Of a DNA stretch of 43,901 nt, positions 18,500 through 26,575 are shown piece by piece. The notes below the pieces were generated by a model. It made no database searches. It was not told the origin of the DNA and worked only from the letters and a program-made list of their open reading frames with translations. The position numbers were made by a program, and so were the translations under genes. This DNA is from Deltaproteobacteria bacterium (GTDB taxonomy: Bacteria > Desulfobacterota > Desulfarculia > Adiutricales > Adiutricaceae), in contig JAITII010000145.1 in assembly GCA_031279515.1 (NCBI GenBank), positions 1 through 43,901 of the forward strand, given 5' to 3'. Position 1 is the stretch's first letter. Each line of letters begins with the position of its first letter.

Positions 18500-19618
18500 A
18501 TGCCTTTAAGCAGCATAGATGTCAAACGCCTCAATAGAATAAACCTCTACCGCGCAGTACTGCGCGAAGATTCAGTGTCTCGTAACGACTTGGCCTCCAT
18601 GTTGGGCTTAAGCCTCCCAACTGTGTCCCAGAACGTGAAAGACCTTTTGGAAAAGGGGCTTATCCGCGAAATAGGCACCCTGGCCTCCACAGGAGGCCGC
18701 AAGGCTGGGGCCCTATCGCCTCTGGCAAACGCCAGGGTGGCTCTAGGGGTAGACATAACCCGTAACCACGTGTGCTTGGCTGCTGTAAACCTCAAAGGGG
18801 AACTCTTAGTCCACCGCCGCAGCCAGACAAAGTTCGAAAACAAGACGGAATACTATAAAGACCTAGCCAAGAACCTTGAATCCTTTGTGGACGAAAATGA
18901 ACTCTCTGAGATACCTGTAGTGGGCGTAGGGATGTCTTTGCCCGGCATTATCTCAGAAGACGGAGCCACTCTCTTAAATTCCCACATCCTTTCTATAACA
19001 AAACCCCTGTGGATAGACATGCCATGGCGCTTCAAGGTACCTACCCGCCTTTTCAAAGACGCCTTGGCTGCGTGCCGGGCCGAACAGTGGCCGGATACCA
19101 CTCCCTCCAGTTTCTTTTTCCTCTCCCTCTCCAATAGCGTGGGTGGGGCCCTGGTAATAGACGGGAAGATCCTCCATGGTGATAACCAGCGCACCGGAGA
19201 AGTGGGCCATATGTGTGTGGACACCAAAGGCCTCACCTGCTACTGCGGGGGCATTGGACACTACGACTCCTACGGTTCTGCCTTAAACCTTGCCGTACCT
19301 GGCGGGGGCAGGCTGGAGGGTTTCTTTGGATCCCTCCTCCAAGGGAACCAAGAGTTTTCACATATCCTTTCAGCTTACCTGGACTCCTTGGCCCTGATGG
19401 TAGTTAATTTGCGCATGTGCCTAGATTTGGATATTGTCATAGGAGGCTATGTGGGAGGCTTTTTAGAACCTTTTATAACTGAGCTGCGCCACAGGGTAAG
19501 CTCTTTAGATAGCTTTGAAAACAATGCCGAATACATTAGGCTGGGCCGCCATAAAATGGAAGGCGCCGCAGTGGGTGCCGCTCTCTACTTCATAGACGCC
19601 TTCATAAAAACCGTTTAA
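18500..19618 (+). CDS. ROK-family transcriptional repressor (NagC/Mlc/XylR type)
   Basis: Sugar-responsive regulator. The 372 residues start with a winged helix-turn-helix (about 10-65: NDLASMLGLSLPTVSQNVKDLLEKGLIRE) and continue into a ROK sugar-kinase-like fold (VDITRNHVCLAAVNL, VGVGMSLPGI, SNSVGGALVIDG, RTGEVGHM). The zinc site that usually reads CxCGxxGC appears as C247-Y-C249-G-G-I-G-H254, so histidine replaces the last cysteine. The residue normally Glu after it is Asp (D256). The kinase catalytic segment is not conserved (KDALAAC), as usual in repressors. AAGGAGG lies 10 bases before ATG. It could control the PTS operon as Mlc does in E. coli, or the downstream cluster; neither is shown by sequence. 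Confidence 0.9.
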   Translation: MPLSSIDVKRLNRINLYRAVLREDSVSRNDLASMLGLSLPTVSQNVKDLLEKGLIREIGTLASTGGRKAGALSPLANARVALGVDITRNHVCLAAVNLKGELLVHRRSQTKFENKTEYYKDLAKNLESFVDENELSEIPVVGVGMSLPGIISEDGATLLNSHILSITKPLWIDMPWRFKVPTRLFKDALAACRAEQWPDTTPSSFFFLSLSNSVGGALVIDGKILHGDNQRTGEVGHMCVDTKGLTCYCGGIGHYDSYGSALNLAVPGGGRLEGFFGSLLQGNQEFSHILSAYLDSLALMVVNLRMCLDLDIVIGGYVGGFLEPFITELRHRVSSLDSFENNAEYIRLGRHKMEGAAVGAALYFIDAFIKTV

Positions 19619-19667
19619 ACAAACTTGGCTTTTTGCCTTTGCCTCTTTCGTAAAAATAAAAATTTTT

Positions 19668-19697
19668 GATGCTTTACTTTCCTAAAGCATCTTCATT
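19668..19697 (+). terminator. likely terminator of the ROK gene
   Basis: A 9-bp perfect stem GATGCTTTA with a 6-base loop, followed by TTCATTTG, about 50 bases after the stop. The T tract is imperfect. Confidence 0.55.
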
Positions 19698-19830
19698 TGC
19701 CTTCCATAAAAAATTGTTTAAAATCAAAAAAACATTCAGTCTTTCCCCTGGCCCTTTATAGCCTTATTGGCTTTTAGTTTACCTTTTGGCCAAAAGCTTT
19801 GATCCCACCTTACATCCTACATCCCCACTT

Positions 19831-19889
19831 CTTTATCCATAAATCCCTACATCTTTATCCATAAATCCCCACATCCATAAATCCCTACA
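19831..19889. repeat. 22-bp imperfect tandem repeat
   Basis: Two 22-base units (19831-19852 and 19853-19874) differ by one base (CCCTACAT versus CCCCACAT). A partial third, CCATAAATCCCTACA, follows at 19875-19889. No coding role is apparent. Confidence 0.85.
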
Positions 19890-20017
19890 AACTTCCACAC
19901 AGGCAAGCTGTCCTCCGAGGTGGCTTGCTACTTACCAAAATCCCCTATTACTAGAGCACCCAAAGAGTAAAAATTTGAAAGGGCTAACATTTCATGCTTT
20001 TAGGCCCTTGGGGCTAT

Positions 20018-20117
20018 TTTTGCGATAAATAAAGAGCGCAAAATTCCAGATTTTTTGATTTGTGTCAGCGCAAAAAAAACGCAAAAATCTTAAGCTTACC
20101 GCAAAAAAAACGCAAAA
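20018..20117. promoter_or_regulatory. helically phased CGCAAAA array, candidate enhancer (UAS)
   Basis: CGCAAAA occurs on the plus strand at 20037, 20069, 20080, 20100 and 20111, and its complement TTTTGCG at 20018-20024. Distances from the first direct copy are 32, 43, 63 and 74 bases, close to 3, 4, 6 and 7 helical turns, so all copies face the same side. Two are joined in an identical 18-base block (20069-20086 and 20100-20117). The last copy ends about 130 bases before the sigma-54 -24 element, the distance typical for enhancer-binding proteins. Likely binder: the RocR-like activator at 27566-29017, by inference. Confidence 0.5.
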
Positions 20118-20247
20118 TTTTGAGGAATTTTTAGAAATAAAACAATAGATTTTATAACTAAAATAATTTTTATTTCTAAAATAGGATTTATTTGCGCCTC
20201 TTTAATAAAAACCCTAGTCTTTTCGTCCTATGACTGCAAAAGAGATA

Positions 20248-20263
20248 TGGCACAAAAAATGCT
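20248..20263 (+). promoter_or_regulatory. sigma-54 (-24/-12) promoter of the first MttB gene
   Basis: TGGCACAAAAAATGCT has the GG-N10-GC spacing of RpoN promoters, with a perfect TGGCAC -24 element and ATGC in place of TTGC at -12. Transcription would begin near 20274 and leave a leader of about 90 bases. A sigma-54 activator gene closes the cluster, which supports the call. Confidence 0.75.
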
Positions 20264-20363
20264 TATATATCTTATAGATAAATGACCCAATACCCCCTAA
20301 GTGCCAAAAGAAAAAATTTGTTGCTTTATCAAATTTATCGGTAAAATAAAGAGGGTGCTAAAG

Positions 20364-21785
20364 ATGTCAAATGGCAGACAATACTCCCCTAAGGAAGATG
20401 ATTTAAGGAAAATACACACTGCCTCTATGGAGATTTTAGCAAAAGTGGGGGTTGTTTTCCATTTTAACGAAGCAGTGGATCTCTTTAAAAAGCATGGGTT
20501 TAAAACCGAAGGCCTGAAGGTATTTATTGAAGAATCCCACGTGCAAAATGCCCTTAGCACTTGCCCTGAATACTTTGTCTGGAAGGGTAGGGACCCCGAA
20601 AAGGCAAAAGCTATCGGCTTGTCTAACTATCTGCTCCTTCCCACCTACGGCCCACCTTTTATCATAGACACCCAGGGCAATCAGCGCCGTGGCACTATGG
20701 AAGACTACGAAAAGGCGGTAAAGCTTAATCACAGTTCCGATGTATCAGAAGCCATGGGTTTTAGGTACGTAGCGCCCGATAATGCTACTTTAGACACTTA
20801 CCTGGACATGCTTTCCATGGCGATAAATCTTAGCGACAAGCCCTTAATGGGCGCTACAGATGATGGAATCGCAGCAGCTGACACTATGGAACTAATGGAG
20901 ATTGTCTACGGCAAAGGGGCCTTAGAAAATAATAACCTAGCTGTGGGACTTATAAATCCCCTTTCCCCATTGGGATATGCCGGAGATATGGCCCATGCAA
21001 TTATGGTGTATTCCTCGCACCGGCAACCTCTAGTAATAGTCAACATGATAATGGCCGGCATGTCAGGCCCTATTAGGATTCCAAATCTCTTAGCCCTTAT
21101 GAATGCAGAGCTTTTAGCGGGCATTGTATTGGCACAACTCAATGGACCAGGAACTCCCATAGTCTACGGGACCACATCTTGCCCGGCCAATTTAAAAACA
21201 GGGCTAGCTACCGTGGGAAACCCCGAGACTGTGAAAATAGCCTCAATTACTATGGAACTGGCTAAATTCTATCACCTCCCCTGCCGCACCGGAGGCTCCC
21301 TTACTGATTCGCTATTGCCAGACGGTCAGGCTATGGCGGAAGGTACCTTGGCCCTTACAAACGCTATAAGAGGCGGTGCAAACTTCATTCTCCACGCCTT
21401 TGGCATGCTAGGCGGCTATATAGGGCTCTCCTTTGAAAAATGGATCATGGACGAGGAGCTCTCCAGATATATAAATTGTCTTATGGACAGCTCCCAGGAA
21501 TCATTTGATGACATCGATATATCTGAAATCGCTGCCATGGGGAGTAGCGGCAATTATCTATATACAGAAGATACTTTAAAACTATGTAGAAAGGCATTTG
21601 TGCCATCGAAAATATTTAATAAAGGGGATCTCGCCTTGTGGCAAAAGGAAGCTAAGGCAGGGCTATTCTCAAAGGCCCAAAGCGAAATCGAACATAGATT
21701 GAAAGATTATTCTTACCCACAATTGGAGCCATCACTTCAAAAAGACATCTTGTCATTCATTTCCAAGAAGCGTCGTACCTTTTAG
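20364..21785 (+). CDS. MttB-superfamily corrinoid methyltransferase (non-pyrrolysine), copy 1
   Basis: Predicted to move a methyl group from a quaternary amine to a cobalamin protein. The 473 residues have the MttB-family layout: an N-terminal helical part (EDDLRKIHTASMEILAKVGV), then a TIM barrel with GFRYVAPDN, NPLSPLGYAGDMA, YGTTSCPANLKTGLATVGNPE and, at 307-316, CRTGGSLTDS. Classical trimethylamine MttB reads an internal TAG as pyrrolysine; here there is no in-frame TAG, so it belongs with MtgB-like betaine demethylases. The frame is open to a GTG at 20301, but AGAGGG precedes ATG 20364, which fits the family start. First gene behind the sigma-54 promoter. Substrate unknown. The stop is TAG, as for other genes here. 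Confidence 0.9.
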   Translation: MSNGRQYSPKEDDLRKIHTASMEILAKVGVVFHFNEAVDLFKKHGFKTEGLKVFIEESHVQNALSTCPEYFVWKGRDPEKAKAIGLSNYLLLPTYGPPFIIDTQGNQRRGTMEDYEKAVKLNHSSDVSEAMGFRYVAPDNATLDTYLDMLSMAINLSDKPLMGATDDGIAAADTMELMEIVYGKGALENNNLAVGLINPLSPLGYAGDMAHAIMVYSSHRQPLVIVNMIMAGMSGPIRIPNLLALMNAELLAGIVLAQLNGPGTPIVYGTTSCPANLKTGLATVGNPETVKIASITMELAKFYHLPCRTGGSLTDSLLPDGQAMAEGTLALTNAIRGGANFILHAFGMLGGYIGLSFEKWIMDEELSRYINCLMDSSQESFDDIDISEIAAMGSSGNYLYTEDTLKLCRKAFVPSKIFNKGDLALWQKEAKAGLFSKAQSEIEHRLKDYSYPQLEPSLQKDILSFISKKRRTF

Positions 21786-21826
21786 TTACATCACAAAGCA
21801 ATTCTAGCCAAAAAGGCCACCACCCT

Positions 21827-21914
21827 AAAAGATTATGGGAAATCTTTTAATCGCCAATCCCCCCTATTTTCACTCTGATTTTTTAAAGGACTACAATTTT
21901 TCTGCCAATTGTAG
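21827..21914. promoter_or_regulatory. two inverted repeats between MttB 1 and the BCCT gene
   Basis: AAAAGATT-6-AATCTTTT (21827-21848) could be a weak terminator or attenuator for the first gene. CTACAATT-8-AATTGTAG (21891-21914) is an operator-like palindrome 62 bases before the transporter start. No canonical GG-N10-GC is found in this gap; the nearest (AGGCCCTTTAAGGC) is one base short. Confidence 0.45.
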
Positions 21915-21975
21915 CCCCAGGCCCTTTAAGGCAATTATTTTCATAAAACCTTAAAGCGGATGAGAGGAGTCTTAA

Positions 21976-23577
21976 ATGACAGAAAAAAGAGCGGGCGTAT
22001 TCTCGCTTTTAAACTTGAAGATCTTTTTGCCTGCGGGAATTCCGCTTGTGATATTGATCATCTTGGGATTTATCTACAAAGATGACTTGTCCACAGCGGT
22101 AGGTGAAGTCCTCGCCTGGACCCTACGCAATTTCGGCTGGTTCTACACAATGGGAAGCACCTTCCTCTTGGCCGTGACCTTATGGGCCTGCTTTAGCAAG
22201 TACGGCAAAATCAAATTGGGAGGCGAAGATGCCAAACCGGAGATGAGCTTTTTCACCTGGTTCGCCATTGCGCTCACCTCTGGAATAGCCATAGGGATCT
22301 GCTTTTTCGGGGTGGCAGAACCCATGACCCATTACCTTTCCCCGCCTATTTTTAGTGGAATAGAGGGCAAAAGCATCATAGCCGGAGAAACGGCGCTGCG
22401 CTATACCTATTTCCACTGGACATTCCACACCTACGGTTGCTACACCAGTATCTCCTTGGCTATTGCCCTGGCCTTTTACAATAGTAAAAGGCCCTTTAAG
22501 GTAAGCTCTGGGCTCTATGGTCTCATAGGGGAAAAATCCAGCGGCACAATAGGCACTATCTGTGACTGCCTGGGCCTTTTCGCCATTGTCGGCGGAGTCT
22601 GCACCTCTTTGGGCTTTGGAGTCCTCCAGATTGGTGGCGGCTTCAAGTATCTCTGGGGATTTGAAGTAGGCCCAAGTTTTTACGCCATAGTCATAGGTGT
22701 CCTGGTCCTCATTTACACCTTTTCCAGCTATACGGGCCTTAACAAGGGCATAACCTTTATTAGCAATTGGAATATGAGGATCTACATCTATTGCCTTATT
22801 TTCATCTTAATTTTTGGCCCCACTGTTCACATGTTGGAGGCCTTTTCCACAGCCGTCGGGGATTATTTTCAGAACATAATCGGCATGTCAATGTATGCCG
22901 AACCTATGTACAAATCCACCTGGGTGGGCAATTGGAGCGATTTCTACTGGGCCTGGTGGCTATCATTTGCACCCATTGTAGGACTTTTCCTCATAAGATT
23001 GGGCTATGGAAGGACAGTTAGGCAATACGTCTTAGTAAACCTTATAGCTCCATCCTTTTTCGGCATGATGTGGTTCGCATTTTTCGGGTCTTCGGCCATC
23101 TACTTCGATCACTTCCAGGGAGCCAAGATAGCCCAAGACATTGCCACCTTCGGCAACGAGGTATCTATCTACGCCCTTTTCAACAATCTACCCCTGGCCA
23201 GTTTTAATAAGATCATAGGCATTTTGATGGTAGCTATTTCATTTATTACCATCGCCCACTCCATGACCTCCACCACCGCTGCTATGACCACCAAAGGTTT
23301 TGGCCATACCAGAGAAGATATGGAGGCTCCTGGCATAATGAAGATATTCTGGGGGGTCTTGATGGGTGTTGCCGCCTGGCTGGCACTAGTAGCTGGAGGT
23401 ACCAAGGGACTACAAACCACTTCCATTATTTGTGGACTTCCAATCCTGGCTATGCAAATAGCCATGATGCTAGGCATCATCCGCTGGTTTAAAAAGCAAA
23501 AGCAATACGACCTCGTAAGTAAATACACCGTTGACAACGAGCCCATTAACAACGCCCCCATTAGCGTTGAAAAGTAA
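21976..23577 (+). CDS. BCCT-family transporter (betaine/carnitine/choline)
   Basis: Inner-membrane importer of trimethylammonium compounds. The 533 residues contain about twelve hydrophobic segments, the glycine-rich unwound helix TSGIAIGICFFG (101-112), the EPMTHYLSPP segment (115-124) like BetP's LTHFMSPP, and the Trp-box helix YWAWWLSFAPIVGLFLIRLG (324-343) followed by YGRTVRQ. W327 and W328 are kept, while the third Trp of the BetP box appears as Phe331, so ligand choice may differ. There is no long charged osmosensory tail as in BetP, which points to nutrient uptake or exchange rather than osmoprotection. GAGAGGAG precedes ATG. It lies between two MttB-family genes, implying a quaternary amine substrate. 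Confidence 0.92.
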   Translation: MTEKRAGVFSLLNLKIFLPAGIPLVILIILGFIYKDDLSTAVGEVLAWTLRNFGWFYTMGSTFLLAVTLWACFSKYGKIKLGGEDAKPEMSFFTWFAIALTSGIAIGICFFGVAEPMTHYLSPPIFSGIEGKSIIAGETALRYTYFHWTFHTYGCYTSISLAIALAFYNSKRPFKVSSGLYGLIGEKSSGTIGTICDCLGLFAIVGGVCTSLGFGVLQIGGGFKYLWGFEVGPSFYAIVIGVLVLIYTFSSYTGLNKGITFISNWNMRIYIYCLIFILIFGPTVHMLEAFSTAVGDYFQNIIGMSMYAEPMYKSTWVGNWSDFYWAWWLSFAPIVGLFLIRLGYGRTVRQYVLVNLIAPSFFGMMWFAFFGSSAIYFDHFQGAKIAQDIATFGNEVSIYALFNNLPLASFNKIIGILMVAISFITIAHSMTSTTAAMTTKGFGHTREDMEAPGIMKIFWGVLMGVAAWLALVAGGTKGLQTTSIICGLPILAMQIAMMLGIIRWFKKQKQYDLVSKYTVDNEPINNAPISVEK

Positions 23578-23653
23578 GGTTTTTTTCCCTAGCTAAGATT
23601 ACCAAGGTACAATTCTCGCCCCAAACATAAAGCCATATAGAATCGAGGACAAC

Positions 23654-24628
23654 ATGAATAGCAAATTTCTTTATTTAAGTTACGAAGACATTGTCAAGGT
23701 GAACTTGCCAATGTCAGAGGTTTTAAAGGCCGTGGAGGACGGTTTTTTGGAGATGGGAAATGGCAGGGCCGAGATGCCTCCCAAGAATGCCATCCACCCA
23801 GGGGGAGGAGATAACTATATCCACGGCATGCCCTGCCAGATCCCCCAGATGAATTCGGCTGGCATCAAGTGGGTGGCTGGCTACCCGGGCAATACCGCCA
23901 ACAACCTGCCTTACAACACAGGGATCTTGGCATTAAACAACATTGATAACGGCATAGTCTACGCCATCATGGATTGCCGCTGGATAACCACCAAGAGGAC
24001 CGGAGCCGCCTCCGCGGTCTCGGCCAAGTACTTAGCCAGACCCGAATCGGAGACCATCGCCATCATCGCTTGCGGGGTCCAGGGACACTCCAATTTGGAG
24101 GCCATGAACGTCCAGTTTAAGCTCAAAACTGTAAAGGCATATGACCCTATAAAGAGCCAAACGGACAAACTGGTTGCCTATGCCAAGAGCCTGGGCCTCA
24201 ATGCCATAGCCTGCGAAAGGGCCGAAGACGCAGTAAAGGGAGCGGATATCATTGTCTCCAGCGGTCCTATCTTAAAAGTCCCTTACGACACCATCAAAGA
24301 GGGCTGGATGGAGGAAGGCGCCTTTGCCTCTCTAGTGGATTTTGACTCCTCTTGGTCCAGGGCTGCCCTTGCGGAAGCTGACAAGTGGACCACGGACAAT
24401 GTCGAACAGTACAACCACTACAAGGACCACCTGGGATACTTCCAGAACTGCCCCAAGATATACGCTGAGCTGGGCGAATTAGTCGCCAAAAAGAAAAAGG
24501 GAAGGGAAAACCCCAAAGAGAAGACCTTTGCGGCCAACTTAGGGATTGCCATAAACGATATGGCTGTAGCTCCAATTATTTACAAGAAAGCCCAAGAGCT
24601 TTCCATAGGCACCCTGCTGCCCCTTTAA
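23654..24628 (+). CDS. ornithine cyclodeaminase / mu-crystallin family enzyme
   Basis: NAD(P)-dependent family that includes ornithine cyclodeaminase, alanine dehydrogenase and ketimine reductases. The 324 residues show the substrate lysine segment IKWVAGYPGN (K72), the family signature DCRWITTKRTGAASA (R115), the nucleotide-binding IAIIACGVQGHSN (the usual GxGxQ reads ACGVQG) and the catalytic-Asp region FASLVDFDSSW (D229/D231). No domain is missing. GAGGA lies 6 bases before ATG. It sits 76 bases behind the BCCT gene and before the second MttB gene, so it probably handles the demethylated amino acid or an imine from it. True ornithine cyclodeaminase activity is possible but not established. 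Confidence 0.9.
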   Translation: MNSKFLYLSYEDIVKVNLPMSEVLKAVEDGFLEMGNGRAEMPPKNAIHPGGGDNYIHGMPCQIPQMNSAGIKWVAGYPGNTANNLPYNTGILALNNIDNGIVYAIMDCRWITTKRTGAASAVSAKYLARPESETIAIIACGVQGHSNLEAMNVQFKLKTVKAYDPIKSQTDKLVAYAKSLGLNAIACERAEDAVKGADIIVSSGPILKVPYDTIKEGWMEEGAFASLVDFDSSWSRAALAEADKWTTDNVEQYNHYKDHLGYFQNCPKIYAELGELVAKKKKGRENPKEKTFAANLGIAINDMAVAPIIYKKAQELSIGTLLPL

Positions 24629-24677
24629 GGGCCCCCTAGCTCTTAAACTAAATACCAAGAGAGCCGAAACCTGCCTT

Positions 24678-24711
24678 GGGAGGCTATAAGGACTAAAGCT
24701 TATAGCCTCCC
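24678..24711. promoter_or_regulatory. 13-bp perfect inverted repeat before MttB 2
   Basis: GGGAGGCTATAAG (24678-24690) and its complement (24699-24711) flank an 8-base loop, ending 25 bases before the second methyltransferase start. There is no T tract, so it is not a terminator. It may be an mRNA-stabilising or processing hairpin that sets relative expression, or an operator. Confidence 0.6.
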
Positions 24712-24736
24712 CTAAAGATAACGGAAAGGATGAAAT

Positions 24737-26206
24737 ATGCCGAAAACCGGGATGAATGTTGACAATATCCGGTTCACTCCGGAACTAAAATTAATCAATG
24801 ATGCACAGATTGCTCGAATCCACGGAGCTGTCTTAGATGTCCTGGAAAGGACCGGAGTACAAATCACACATAAAAAGGCCCTAGAGATCTTGGAGGGACT
24901 TGGGGCCAGGATTGTGGGAAATCGCGTAAAGATTCCTTCCTGGATGGTGGAAGATGCCCTCCGGACTGCGCCCAAAAGACTTAATTTAGGAAACCGCCTA
25001 GGAGAAACCGCTGTAACCCTAGGGGGAAGAAGAAACTGGTTTGGACCCAGCCTAGATTGTATCTACTGGTTGGACCCCAAGACAGGTGAAAGACCCAGGT
25101 TTATTTCAGAGCACTGCGGACAAGCGGCAGCTTTAGCTGACAATTTAGAAAATTACACCTGGGTGATGACCATCGGCATGGCCGAGGACTACCCGGCCAA
25201 GGCCGCTGACAAGGTCATCATGCGCAAGGTCTTTGAAAACACGGTTAAACCCTTAGTCTTCTGTTGCAACGACCGCTACAGTGTCCAGGCCGCCTATGAG
25301 ATGGCAATTTTGTGCCAGGGCTCCTTGGAAGCCTTTGAGACTGCGCCTCTTATCGCCCATTACTCAGAACCCATCTCTCCATTGGTATATTACGATCCGG
25401 CAATGGAAAAGATCATCTTTTGCGCGGAAAAGAAGATCCCCCTTATCAACTTCCCCGCCCCCCAGTGCGGAGGCACGGCCCCTGCCACCCTGGCTGGAAA
25501 CGTGGTCCAGGGGGCAGCCGAATCCCTTTCTGGTCTAGTGATACACCAGGCGGTCCGCAAGGGAGCACCCTTTATCTTTGGCGCCTTTACCACTGTAATG
25601 AACATGAAAGCTTCGATCTTTTCTTATGGCGCACCTGAGCTTTCCATTATGGTTGGAGCCTTGGCCCAGATGGCCCAATTCTATGGGCTCCCCTTCTTTG
25701 GGACAGGAGGTTGCACGGATTCCAAGACTAGCGACCAACAGGCTGCTATTGAAGCCACTATTCAAACGCTTACCTCCGCCTATATAGGCTCCGGACTCAT
25801 TCACGACTGCGCAGCCTGGGTAGAACACGGTAGCACCGTCTCCCCGGAATATATGGTGATGGTCAATGAAATTTTGAATAACGTTGGTGTAATGATGAAG
25901 GGCCTAGAAGTTAGCTCCGAGACCTTGGCCACCAAGGTAATCGACAAGATTGGACCCGGAGGCAACTACCTGAGGGACAAGCACACCTTAAAGCATTTCA
26001 AAGAGGTCTTCTACAGCGACCTCTACGATGTCACCAATATGGAAACGTGGGTGTCACAAGGCAAAAAGACTTTCAATGACCGCCTCAAGGAAAAGACCTT
26101 AAAGAGGATGGCTATCGCCCCGCCACCTCTGGCCCCGGAGATCATAAAAGAATTCGACAAGATGGAAGCTGCCTGGATGAAGTTAAGCCCAGTACCCAGC
26201 TCCTAA
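24737..26206 (+). CDS. MttB-superfamily corrinoid methyltransferase (non-pyrrolysine), copy 2
   Basis: The 489 residues have the same fold as copy 1 but are clearly divergent in sequence: ELKLINDAQIARIHGAVLDV at the N terminus, FPAPQCGGTAPATLAGNVVQGAAE in the barrel, FGTGGCTDSKTSDQQAAIE (C326) at the site region, and a C-terminal GPGGNYLRDKHTLKHFKEVF. No internal TAG, so no pyrrolysine. Length matches MttB (about 490). AAAGGA precedes ATG. Two unlike methyltransferases in one cluster could act on successive methyl groups or on two compounds. No corrinoid-binding protein (DxHxxG type), reductive activator or methylcobamide:THF methyltransferase is encoded in this window, so those partners must be elsewhere. 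Confidence 0.92.
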   Translation: MPKTGMNVDNIRFTPELKLINDAQIARIHGAVLDVLERTGVQITHKKALEILEGLGARIVGNRVKIPSWMVEDALRTAPKRLNLGNRLGETAVTLGGRRNWFGPSLDCIYWLDPKTGERPRFISEHCGQAAALADNLENYTWVMTIGMAEDYPAKAADKVIMRKVFENTVKPLVFCCNDRYSVQAAYEMAILCQGSLEAFETAPLIAHYSEPISPLVYYDPAMEKIIFCAEKKIPLINFPAPQCGGTAPATLAGNVVQGAAESLSGLVIHQAVRKGAPFIFGAFTTVMNMKASIFSYGAPELSIMVGALAQMAQFYGLPFFGTGGCTDSKTSDQQAAIEATIQTLTSAYIGSGLIHDCAAWVEHGSTVSPEYMVMVNEILNNVGVMMKGLEVSSETLATKVIDKIGPGGNYLRDKHTLKHFKEVFYSDLYDVTNMETWVSQGKKTFNDRLKEKTLKRMAIAPPPLAPEIIKEFDKMEAAWMKLSPVPSS

Positions 26207-26211
26207 TTTAT

Positions 26212-26249
26212 CCCCCCAGGGCCTTTGGCCCTGGGGGGGAGATTTATTT
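26212..26249 (+). terminator. terminator after MttB 2
   Basis: A perfect 12-bp stem CCCCCCAGGGCC with loop TTT is followed by a mixed tail AGATTTATTTG, six bases after the stop codon. Very stable stem, weak T tract. Confidence 0.75.
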
Positions 26250-26346
26250 GTAGTACAGCTTTTCAAAGGGAGCCTATTTTTTATTTTCCCAAGGGCACCC
26301 TTAAGGGTACCTTTAAACCTCCAAGAAGCCGATAGGTCCCTAATGT

Positions 26347-26406
26347 AAACGCGCCCTTAACCCAAAGCTTTAGCTTTTTTTTGAGGGCGCGTTTATTTTA
26401 ATCTTT
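26347..26406 (+). terminator. second hairpin, long loop
   Basis: The 11-bp stem AAACGCGCCCT/AGGGCGCGTTT (26347-26357 and 26384-26394) encloses an inner AAAGCTTTAGCTTT hairpin and is followed by ATTTTAATCTTTG. Acts as a backup to the terminator just upstream, separating the EamA gene from the methyltransferase transcript. The rest of the 370-base gap shows nothing else. Confidence 0.6.
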
Positions 26407-26575
26407 GATTTTTTTGGGGGCTATTTATCTAAAGATCCCCAGCGCGGATTCAAACTTAAGGCTAAAAGGGAAAAAATCTCTTTTTCTATCTGCGTTAGAG
26501 CTTGTTTTTTTTTAAGATTAAATGTTAACAGGTGATTTTTTTGCCTGGCTATAAAAATTTCTGTCTGGAAAACAA

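Larger units (their letters stand above)
19698..20247. other. control region between the ROK gene and the methylamine-type cluster
   Basis: No gene. Besides the 22-bp tandem repeat it contains the CGCAAAA motif array (20018-20117). It ends at the sigma-54 promoter that serves the first methyltransferase gene. Confidence 0.6.

Noticed and set aside
21922..21935. Second sigma-54 promoter before the BCCT gene (AGGCCCTTTAAGGC)
   Set aside because: Spacing between GG and GC is 9, and sigma-54 tolerates this poorly.
20364..26206. Pyrrolysine read-through in the MttB genes
   Set aside because: Both frames are full length without internal TAG, and the TAG ending copy 1 sits at the expected C terminus; TAG is a normal stop for several genes here.
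26430..26470. tRNA T-loop-like GGATTCAAAC
   Set aside because: The required GGTTCRANTCC pattern and flanking stems do not form; no cloverleaf could be drawn.
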